From: Buxus sempervirens
Lineage: Eukaryota; Streptophyta; Magnoliopsida; Buxales; Buxaceae
Length of the DNA stretch: 64,000 bases
Assembly (NCBI GenBank): GCA_947561395.2
Contig: OX387184.1
Span: forward strand, 9,776,205 to 9,840,204
Direction of reading: 5' to 3'
Made by a program: the position numbers and the translations under genes. The notes beneath the pieces were generated by a model. That model worked only from the letters and a program-made list of their open reading frames with translations, did not search any database and was not told the DNA's origin. Below are positions 9,928 through 19,788 of this stretch, piece by piece; positions within the stretch are counted from its first letter, which is position 1; the number at the start of each line of letters is the position of its first letter.

Positions 9928-12900
9928 TCACTTGAGACCACTTCTCCACCCATCTGGAAGTCTCCAACTTTTGTGCCAATAAATTGACACCCTTGACCAT
10001 AAAGGGAACCCAAAATTATACTCCAGAGGCAGATCAGCTGTACCTGCCACCATCAGAGGTAACCACACATACCTTGAGTCTCTCAACTCGGTAGGGTTCC
10101 ACCGGTCTGCCATGAAGATAAAGAGACCTGGGAGCCCTGGCAGTGGTACTACAAATGTGCTCTGAGCAAAGAAAGTTGTTGATCGGAAGACTTTGTTCCC
10201 ACCAATACAAGGATTCCCAAGCGCCTCCCAGGGGCCCATGATCGATTCCGTTGCATGGGCAAGTGCCTCATTTGGGGCCCACCCAGTGCAACCTGATGTG
10301 ATCATGTAGTAAGTTCCCTGGTACTTGAATAATGCAGGGGCTTCCCTATGTTGTCTCACCAGAATCGTTCTCACTACAGGGGTAACATCAAGATAATCTT
10401 CCGTGAGAGGTCCAATGTGAAGTTCACTGTTGTTCTTAGAAGAGTAGATGAGGTACGCCACACCATCATCATCCTTGAAGACAGTCATGTCCCTGCTGTC
10501 AAAACCATGGGGTCGTTTGCTATAGAGGTACTCAAAGGGCCCTGTGGGGGAATCACTGATGGCAATGCCAACGGAGGCTTTAGTGTAGTTGGCATCATCT
10601 ATATGCATCCACATAACATACTTCCTAGTCTTGTCGTTGTAAACCACTTTTGGCCTTTCAAGCACATTCAATTTGTAGAGGTCATGAGTTGCGTCCATTT
10701 CCTCCCCTGACAGAACAATACCCTCATTTTTCCATGTCCACAAGTCCCTCGAAGAGTAGCAACTTACTCCAATAATGTCAACCTGAAAATAACACATTAA
10801 ATCAGTGGATAAAGGACCTTCAAAGAAGATGCATTATTCACATGTAAGACATAATAAGTATTACTGCAAATAAATACCTTGGACAGACCTAAGTAATCAT
10901 CTTGCTATGTTGTTGCACTTCGGTGTATATGCAAGCCCTTTTTGCAGAATGTGAAGCTTTGTCTTTAGTTTCTATTATTTAGATACTTTTACAAAAATCT
11001 AAAAGAAGTTTCTAAGATGCCAAATGCACAGACTACAGCATATTCAACAATGACACAGATTATTCGCCTCCACTATCAAGAACTAATTTACCCTAATAAT
11101 GGATAAAAGGATCAATAAAGGGGCTGATATTTGGTTCAACAAAATATTAATCTACACTTTCCAGCACAATACATGATAAAAATGCACAAGACAGGGGTTA
11201 CATACATCATGTATTCATGCAATAAGACGCTAATTCAGACCCTATTTTGCATTATTACCTCCTCGAGCGGCACGCGGAGAATTCATTACACGAGGGTCTC
11301 TGGATCACATCATCCCTAGTGTTTCTTGCATCCATCAAGCCGATTGGGCAAATTGTGACTTGCCTAGATTCTAAAAGTCTTCCATGTAACATTCACTTCT
11401 GAATTGGTATCCAAAGCTTCCTTTTTTTGGATAAAGGTATCCAAAGCTGCCTTGTTACTTATAAATGAACACTATAGTACTTCATCCTGAAGCAGAATAT
11501 CATCTTCGTAAATGAATAGCTGAACCACATTTTCCAAACTCATACTTCAGCTGATGGATTTCAAAAAGGATACAAGACTTATTTCATGTCGAAGTGTGAA
11601 AAACATAACTTCATGAATAAGCCTGATCTCATATAGGTGTATTATGAGACTCGTCTAAGCTATTTGATGTATTTAGTCCTGACTAATTTGCAGCAAGTTT
11701 CTAGCCCAATGCATTGTATGGCACTCTATAGGTTGACTTGTAGAGCAATGGTTTTGGTCACAGACAAAATAATCTTGAGCAAAAGACCTATTGGACAACT
11801 CATTTGTGACTCAATTACAACTCAGCTCAGGTTCAGCCAAGTGCCCAAAGCCTATTATTTGCAGCTCTGAAAACACCACATTTAGTTTAGTGTGTAGCAT
11901 AACAAAAATATATTATGAAGTAGCCCAGCTGAGCTAACCCAATCAAGCTTGACCAAGCTCAGCTCCAGCTCATTAAGGAAATGAGCCTCTTTTCAAACAC
12001 AACCTTGACTTGCAAACCTAATAAATAGAGCTTAGGATTGGTACAATGATCAAAGCTAGATTCACCCATCAACAGAATTTAGCAAAATTACGTAAATCTG
12101 AGAGTTTAATTAGGCTGATATCAAACATTTTGAAAAGCCATTTTATTTAGTTACTCATTAAGAAGCCCATGCAACATGATTTTTTCTCCTTGTTCACATG
12201 ATTTTCTGTTTTCCTCAAAAACTTCACTGCAACTGCTTTCAAATGAGATTCAATTTTATTCAACCTTAGGTAGATTTAAGTCATAAAAAATTAATTTATG
12301 ATTGAATCATATGATGCAAACATTAAATCTTATGGTTCAAAATTTAATCATACAATTCAAAAAATTCAGAATTTCAACACTAAAAAAAAAAGCTGGTTCC
12401 TTTTTTTTTTTTTTTTGTTTTCCCATTTTTCCTTTTCACCTTTTTCCTGAAAAGCTTCCAGTTTTTTTTTTCCTTCTTAATCCTTCTTGAAATAAAACCT
12501 AGTTCTCTAAGATGACTAAATACACATAAGGAAACATATTTTACTTACTTTAGGGGAAAAAATTATTTTCCTAACAAGTCAAAAATGAAAACTGAAATGC
12601 AACTTGTACTTGGGTAGATTTAAGTCATATGAATCTTATAGTTTGTGATTCAAAATTTCAATTCAATTATAAGCGACCAGTTACAAAATCCAATCTGATC
12701 AATATATAGGACCCTGCACAAGATCTTTAAAGCCAAAAATTAACGCAATCAGATGCAACTACATTCTTATGTGGCTATAAAAACATAAGCAATGGTCTTC
12801 ACAAGTACGTCTATTCACGGGCATTTAGAATCTTCCAAACAAGCTAGTTTTTTCAAAAATAGATCATATGCATGTGCTCTATTTACTGAATAACTTGGAT

Positions 12901-13039
12901 GTAAATCAGACAGCTATTGCACACTAAAGACAAAGTACTACGATACTAGTAGTAGCAATAAGACTACCTAATATCTTTTCATAGAATATAATTCATATTA
13001 ATGGGCTTCTACATCAATATGAATATAATTACTGTGCAT

Positions 13040-13077
<38 letters not shown>

Positions 13078-14108
13078 CAGATTTTATGAAGCATTACAGC
13101 CCTTTGCCCAGAAGTCATATGTATTTTTTTTTTTTTATAATTACAGCCCAGAAGTCATATGCACATCAAGTGAGATACTAATACAAAGACTTATTTTGAG
13201 ACAATTTCACTGCACATGACAAAAATCCCTTTCTTCTTTCCAAACTGTACTTTTAAATGATGCAATCACTTTTTTCCGCATATGCAGGGAAAAAAATATC
13301 ATATACTCCAGTGCAATAGGACATGTAAACAGTTAGCTAATCCCAATCCAAATATTTCACATTGAATTAAATAAGCATTACTCATGACTGTCAACTAGAA
13401 AGAAAACAATTGAAGCAATAAAGACTAAGTTAAAATTATTATGGCAAAACATCACTCAAAATTGTATATCGGTGTATATAAATTTAAGAAAGCACTAACA
13501 ATATCATAACAACCTATAATTCAAGACTATAAATCTGCGAGTTCAAATTTAAGAAAATTTACCCTTGCAGTGCCTTTTTTGTGAGCATGGTAGGTAGGCC
13601 CATCTTTGTTCTCTCCATACCAAAAGAATGTGTCCCATCTTTCATCGTACAGCATCCCTCCTCCATGGGCTTGAATCAGGTTTCCATCAGTGTCCAACCA
13701 CATCCTCCCAGGATGATACAGGCTACTATTCACAAATTCATTTGTGGGGTCTATAGCAGTTTTCCTATCTGGGAAGAACAAGTGCCTGAGTTGTGATGAC
13801 TCATCAAGGAATTCATTTATAAGTCTGGTTACCTGCCTAGAATTGCTCTTCACAGCACGTCGTGAACGTTTTCCCCTAGGTGGAGAGATCTGGATATTCT
13901 CTTCCTCCACCACCTCAAGTTCACGAGTCGGAGGGAAGCGGCTTAAGTGCATCTGAACCTCTCTGCCGAACTCATCCTGCTGACTTAATAGGGAGAAAAG
14001 ACGGAGCATGATAACACATCCCACCAGGCCCCACACAACACCAGAAAATGAACATATGCGTCCTGCATTGCAATGGAAAGTTATTAATTTCAAGTATTTT
14101 TTTCCCAT
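9928..14108 (-). CDS. GH43: Glycoside hydrolase family 43, Golgi type II membrane protein
   Basis: Two coding exons: 14108-13563 and 10782-9928, joined in phase 0 across a GT-AG intron (AAGG|GTAAAT ... TTTCAG|GTTGAC). Product 466 aa, the size of the Arabidopsis pair known as GH43A/GH43B, Golgi exo-beta-1,3-galactosidases acting on arabinogalactan side chains. Visible: short basic N-terminus (MGKKYLKLITFHCNAGR), one hydrophobic segment about residues 19-38 (signal anchor), a Lys/Arg stem (PPRGKRSRRAVK), then the beta-propeller with NLIQAHGGGMLYD, WYGENKDG, IGVSCYSSRDLWTWKNEG, RPKVVYND, DSRDMTVFKDDDG, REAPALFKYQGTYYMITSG and FMADRW. In fungal and bacterial relatives of this subfamily a Gln replaces the usual Asp base; Gln in NLIQAHGG may be related, but this is inference. 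The ATG at 14108 was chosen over an upstream in-frame ATG at 14222 because it fits the family N-terminus and a likely UTR splice acceptor. Confidence 0.92.
10783..13562 (-). other. GH43 intron (2.8 kb)
   Basis: Low-complexity AT-rich intron. It contains a compound (GT)5(GA)13 microsatellite at 13041-13077 and several T-runs near 12400. No mobile element with recognisable ends seen. Confidence 0.75.
13041..13077. repeat. (GT)n(GA)n microsatellite
   Basis: Compound dinucleotide repeat, about 5 GT then 13 GA units, in the GH43 intron. Confidence 0.95.
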
Positions 14109-16861
14109 CCTCAATTTATTCTGTTTCAGTGTCCAAGATATGAAGATAATGCTATGATTCAAAAAGAACGGGAAAAAAAGAAGCAAGCTACATAGATCCA
14201 ATAAAATTAAAGTTAAGGCCAATTCATATCCTCAATAATCTATGACTCAAAAGTCAAGTTGAAAGATTTATGAAAAAAGGAAGAGCAATAATCATGTGTA
14301 GTGTGTGTAAATGATAACATGCATAAAACTATAATGAAAGTCAGCAAAAATTTCAGTTAGATATATTTTTCACCAACAATAAGCCTAATGCAAACTGCAA
14401 ATTCAAAAATCAAATGCCCAATACTCAATTTTTGAAGGTATTAATCAACACCCAAATAATGAGCCAAGTATCAACAAAAATTGCTTAGAAAAAAAAATTC
14501 AAAAACAACAAAAATAAGGAAAGACAATCAAGACCCAACAATGAAGCACACAATTGTGACCCTTAAATCTTCCCCAAAAACTATCCATTAGCGTCAATCA
14601 TTTTCCTTTTTCAGAATCCTCTTTCACTCTTGCCAACCACCTAAACAGGAAATCAATAATCGTCTACCAAGGAATAAGATAGAAAATTACAAAAGAGGAT
14701 AGATGAAGAATGTTGATTGCCATTTTTTCAAATAACTATGGTATCAAAATTGAGATTGATATGGAAACTAACTTGTAACATCATCGATTTGAGATTGCGA
14801 AGTTGGAATTATTTGCCAGTATAAGAGATTTGTTACTTTTGTCTTTTACTGTAAATTAGCTCTGCCAAGTATCTCGATAGGCATGAATAAAGCTAATGCG
14901 GTGAGTTCGCCCATAGAAGCATATGAATACACATGAGAAATACACACACATGCTTATGAATTTGGTGAAATCTAACCAGCCCTTGCTATAAGCCACAATG
15001 GGACAAAAACTGGCATTTGGCATTAAGCCCATATCGGAAAACACTTGTTATACAGGAACTTGATTTACTTGTAGATTTCGTCATTGAACTTGTTTCAATA
15101 ACTGGACCATTTTAGCCTCTGAGACTCATTGGTTGTTCTAATTTGGAATTCTCGGTTATTAGTACCTAATGCTTTATACAAGAAAAATGTTGAGAATCTA
15201 ACATTTAATCAATTGGCAGTGCACTGTATAACCAACGTGAGTTGTACTATAGACTCTAAGACCTGTGTGATCAATTATTTATTCCTAAAAACTTGCATAT
15301 ACTTACCAGACAGGAGACGCCCTTCCCAAGTAAGAGCCCGCTACAAGGGGTTTTTGATGGTCCTTAATGTGGGGCAAAATAGGCACAGTTATTCTAAGTA
15401 GCTAATTTGGATCTTGATGCATCAACCCATCCCAAGTTACTCGTCATCCGATACCCGCAGATTCTAAAATAGGATGGAATAACGGGCACGTCATTGTGGT
15501 TTAGGGCTGTGCTTGATTTTTCTCCTAGCCGTAAGAGGCCATGTAAAACCAACAAGAGACTTAACACGGACACTGAAAATATGCACTTACGAAGAAACCC
15601 CAGTGCCTACCCAACTCAAATTATAAAGATGATAAGATAAAACCACAAAAATCAAACACAAACAAGAAATCAAAAACGAAACCCAGGATAAACAATTCAA
15701 TTAAACTCCAACCCATCAAAAGGACCATCGGACTGGTTGCAAAATCTCGTTAAAAAATGGGGAAAGAACACGAAGAAAAACATCCAATGTTTTTTCCTAA
15801 AGTAAACAATATGAAACTACGAAGTTATAATAGCTCAAATCGAACAACTTGCCTGGAAAGACCCTCGTCATAATCGAAGCAAATTTCCGACACACTGGTG
15901 TTGCAGCTGACACTCTTTTCACCGTTTGGGGAATCAACTCTCTGTATTACGCACGACCGTCATAGATAAATCGGAGACTCGTTCGCTTAAACAAACAAAC
16001 TTCTGAGGTCCCAAAACCCAGCTTTTCGGATTTGGAGATGGTGCTGATTCAAAACAAAACAGAGATCGTTTCCCGTCACTCCCGAGTGCTTGTGTGCTCG
16101 TCGATGCACGTTGATGACTCGTTTTCTGCTCGGCCTCCTAATCAAATTTCCATCACTCCCAGTTCCAGTAAAGAAATCCTGAAATATCACAAAATGGGAC
16201 GCCTGGCGTTTAATTTTGGCAAGACGCCGGAATGTTGCTTCGTTGTGTCGCAAAAGACTCAAGCACGATTACCATGAACGGAACCCGCCGTCCAACGTCT
16301 CGAATCTGGATCCAGTACGATGGGTTTAATTTCAAAATTTTTTTAAGGTGCTCGGATCACCGAAGGCTTAAATCAAAGGAAAAAGATCAATCACATCCTC
16401 GTTATCAGGTGGTTGACACTTGAGGGTATGTTTCTTAATAATTCTTATCGCTCGTGACTTGAAAAATAAAGGAAAAATTATTGAGAAAATTACACTCCAA
16501 CCACTTCTTAAAAAAATTTAAACAAAAATTACATCTTAACGTTCCGCTTTTGAAGTAAGCGACTTGGACATGTGTACAGCTATCAGTCCATAAAAGACTA
16601 ATTTGCCCCTTTGATAGTATGACTAATTTGCCCTTTTCCAAGTATGATATAAGGGATACAAGTAACCATTAAAGGGATACAAGGACGATCTAGATTATAA
16701 GAAATGTTAGTAATAACATAATTTGATACGTTGAAAGATAAAACCTCTAAGAAAATTTGTGCATTAACATTGGAATGAAGTGAATTAAAGACTTTTCACT
16801 GCACTTTTTAAGGAACATTAATTTGTGTTTATCCAAAGAGGACTGTTGTAAATCCATGGTA
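14109..16861. other. GH43 5' UTR/promoter region and intergenic sequence
   Basis: The minus strand shows a plausible non-coding first exon ending near 15852 with CCAG|GCAAGT, a strong GC-type donor, and an acceptor AAACAG shortly upstream of the start codon. Both are unproven. A less AT-rich block around 15900-16330 may be the promoter. No repeat or RNA gene recognised. Confidence 0.4.
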
Positions 16862-16870
16862 CATGGGTGT

Positions 16871-17360
16871 GACTTGAAATCTGCTGGAGCCCTAGGCTGA
16901 AAGATTTGTTGGTCCAACGATATTGCATGTGTCCACATAGGTGTGTGAAGCTGATGTGTACACATGCATTGCCGTTGGACTCAGTGGCGGAACCACGTAC
17001 TAACTTTTATTTTTTAATAAAAAAAGGTATATATTTTATATATTTTTTAATTAAAATTTGTGTTTTGACCCCCCTAAAATTTCTGGTCTGCCCCCCCTAA
17101 CCCATTGAAAATTTTTATATTTCATGAGAATCTCTTCTAAAATTTCTGGTTTGCCTCCCCAACCCATTGAAAATTTTTATATTTCATGAGAATCCCCTCT
17201 AAAATTTCTGGTTTGTCCACCCCCAACTCATTAAAATTTCTATATTTTATGAGAAGTGTTAATTGAAAATTTTTTTTGCCCCCCCAGATTTGGAGTCCTG
17301 GTTCCGCCACTGGTTGGATTAGTAGATCTTCCAGCAAGAGGGTCCAGGTGATATGATCTC
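16871..17360. mobile_element. Mutator-type MITE, copy 2 (split by a hAT MITE)
   Basis: Left end GACTTGAAATCTGCTGGAGC, right end reading inward GAGATCATATCACCTGGACC. An exact 9-bp duplication CATGGGTGT flanks it (16862-16870, 17361-17369). The stem GTCCAACGAT...GCCGTTGGAC is interrupted by the hAT element at 16982-17312. Confidence 0.85.
16982..17312. mobile_element. hAT-type MITE, copy 2
   Basis: Starts CAGTGGCGGAACCACG and ends CCTGGTTCCGCCACTG. Flanks GTTGGACT (16974-16981) and GTTGGATT (17313-17320), 8 bp with one mismatch. Inside are three tandem units of about 60-70 bp built on AAAATTTCTGGTTTGCCCCC and CCCATTGAAAATTTTTATAT. 331 bp. Confidence 0.85.
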
Positions 17361-18104
17361 CATGGGTGTTTGCTTAGTTTTCCCACCTCTTGGAATTCTC
17401 CCTTTTTTTTTTTAAATCATTGATGATCAAGTGAATTTCTTATCTCTCAGGTGTTTATACTCACGTTTATACTGTTGTCTTTTCCTTGTCTTATCATTAT
17501 GACTTTTAAGTCTATAAAAAAGGAAGATGCACCCGTCTATATGCATGATACCATCCACAAAATGTATGGTTGCATGCATCCCATGTTTCAACATGAGGTC
17601 CTACACCCCAAACAAAATCCAATGGATGAAATACGTTCATAAAAAGGTTGTCTTGAGGAAAATGAAATGTATGAAAAGATATAATTTGTGTATTGAGAAG
17701 TAAAGAATGGAAAAGAGAACATACCAAAGAAATGAGGTATACTACTAGTTCTTAAAGAACTACTCTTGTGATAACTCAAGGGGGGCGGTTCTATTTACTT
17801 CTATCTTTTGTCTTAAAACCTGTAAGTGATAGGAAACTCCTGACTCATATATCTCCTTTAAGGCTATACATCCTCGTGTAGTAGCTTGCCAAGCTAGAAG
17901 TGTGCCAACCTAGAAGCCTACTAGCCGATCACCAAAACTGCTTGCATCGGCCTGCCCACCCCCACAGGCAACACCTGGACCAACACTAACTATAGGCTAC
18001 TAGACCTGGATCCGGTTCTGATACTACTTCTTGCTATATCTTCAAATGGATGAATATATATATATACATGTACATGAGAGTGACATTCTTCTTATTGCCC
18101 ATAA

Positions 18105-18290
18105 CAAAAGATAGGGCTGTCCCCTAACAACTCTCTTGCAAATTAGGACACCACAGATGCGGTGGTCCGATGGTCTTGTTGAGTTACTCCCATGTGGTTT
18201 CACAGAGGTGGTTTTGGGATCAAATCTACTTGCATGTAGGGTCAGTCTTAACATTTGCATGGATTATTACATTTTTGTGGTGCTACGGTG
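18105..18290 (+). repeat. Possible SINE-like remnant
   Basis: Contains GGTGGTCCGATGG followed about 50 bp later by GGGATCAAATCTAC. The spacing and sequence loosely resemble pol III A and B boxes of tRNA-derived plant SINEs. No tail or target duplication found, so this is tentative. Confidence 0.28.
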
Positions 18291-18479
18291 ATGGTCTAAT
18301 CCCCTGTTTAAGACGGGATGACCGGTAGCTATGATTCAATTTGAACATTCTACAATGGAGAGGAAGCCACCATGATTCGCAAAAAAACTCCTTTTATTTA
18401 GTTGAAGGCAGGAGTTGACCCCAGGTCTAGGCTGGGACGAACCAATACCTTGTTGCTATAGGAAGCAGCACCTTTCTCT

Positions 18480-19068
18480 CTTTTTTTGGTAACAAAAGGG
18501 AAAAGCATTTTATTAAGATAAGTGTCTAATACGTATTACATTACGAACTTCTTCCAACAAAATATGACAAAGACCAGCTGGTGGATTTTTTAACCAAAAA
18601 CAAGAAAATCTATCAATACTAAAATTTGCCAAAAAATCTGCTGCTCCATTTCCTTCCATGAAAATATGATTCACTTCCACCACTTGAAACGAAGATAGGA
18701 TCTGGAAAATAGAATTGAGTATTGGAGTGATGCGCCAAGGATACTGGTTGCATAAGTTGCTAAGCCCGATCGACTGCTGTAGGAACCTCACCATTATAAG
18801 GGAGTCACCTTCCAGAATCAGGTGGGTCACATTCAATGATTGGGCCAGTTTCACCGCTTCCAGGGCAGCAATGGCTTCTGCCATTAAGGAGGACTGAGCC
18901 ATGCATCTTGAAGCGATTGCAGCAAGGCATCTTTCTTGACTGTCTCTGGCAACTATTCCAACTCCAGCCTCCATTGTATTATGTCTCAGAGCTCCATCAA
19001 AATTAATTTTAATGAAACAATTGGTAGGCTTTAACCACTGTACTGAAGCTTCCCTGTGCTGAAGCGGC
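18480..19068 (-). mobile_element. 5'-truncated LINE with RNase H domain and 18-bp target duplication
   Basis: On the minus strand the sequence runs from an abrupt 5' break at 19068 through an open RNase H frame to a 3' end TTTTGTTACC plus a short A-run. The identical 18 bp GAAGCAGCACCTTTCTCT lies on both sides (18462-18479 and 19069-19086). This is the signature of target-primed reverse transcription with 5' truncation. Confidence 0.9.
18513..19062 (-). pseudogene. LINE-encoded RNase H domain (5'-truncated ORF)
   Basis: Open frame without its own start, reading WLKPTNCFIKINFDGALR, then EAGVGIVARDSQERCLAAI, AEAIAALEAVKLA, LILEGDSL and NHIFMEGNGAADFLANFS. It is the RNase H-like domain found at the C-terminus of plant LINE polyproteins; the acidic residues in FDGA, AEA and EGDS are the expected catalytic ones. 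The first ATG in frame is at 18974 but lies inside the domain, so it is not a true start. The frame is intact, suggesting a young insertion. Confidence 0.85.
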
Positions 19069-19086
19069 GAAGCAGCACCTTTCTCT

Positions 19087-19788
19087 TACACATTGTCTTA
19101 CTCTCTTGTATTATTTATTATTATTATTAATAAAAATTGTTTTAAACAATTTATATTAGTTGGGTATCAGTCGTGTTGGTTTAAATGAACCGTCAGAAGC
19201 CAAGTTGTGCGCACCAGATCTCGTCCTCTTGTCACTCAAGCAATCGGGAGGAGGACACTTCAGCTGGTTTCACGATTAAAAAAGTATAAAGAAAGACATC
19301 CGCACCGGTAGAGCATAACTCTCGGTCGTCCCTCGCTGTCCAATGGGAGGTATTTTGCTCTTTCCGGATTTTCGCAAAATCCAGCAAAACTTACCAGATT
19401 TACAACGGGGAGCCTGATAAATTTAGCTGGATAACCGGTGCTTCCGCCACTATTGGAAAGGTTTGAAGTGTTAACTGTCGTTGTCAATGGTCAGACCCTT
19501 CTGCTCAAATGATCCGTCGTTTCTTGAGTGGCTGAAACCAACGTGGTTCTTTTTGTCTTATGTACGTCTTTTATTGTAGCCAATAATTTGATTACACGTC
19601 ACGCGTTAATTCACGAACAGGCTTATGACACTTGTTTGTGATGTCGTATATCTACGACTGCGATTCGAACTGATCTGCAGAGAGAGAGAGAGAGAGAGAG
19701 AGCTGGAAAGCCGTTCTATCGGTTCTTCTCATCTTCCTCCGATCGAAGAGAAAACCAGGTCCTTTTCGAGTTTCTTGGTTCATCTTCG
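19087..19788 (+). promoter_or_regulatory. ARL8 promoter and 5' UTR
   Basis: Sequence upstream of the ARL8 start. A (GA) tract of about 12 units at 19678-19702 lies about 90 bp before the ATG, typical of plant 5' UTRs. No TATA box could be assigned with confidence. Confidence 0.5.

Noticed and set aside
10348..10710. 120-codon open frame on the plus strand
   Set aside because: Antisense shadow of GH43 exon 2, where the minus-strand frame has strong family resemblance.
13581..13956. Plus-strand open frames of 70-71 codons
   Set aside because: Antisense shadows of GH43 exon 1.
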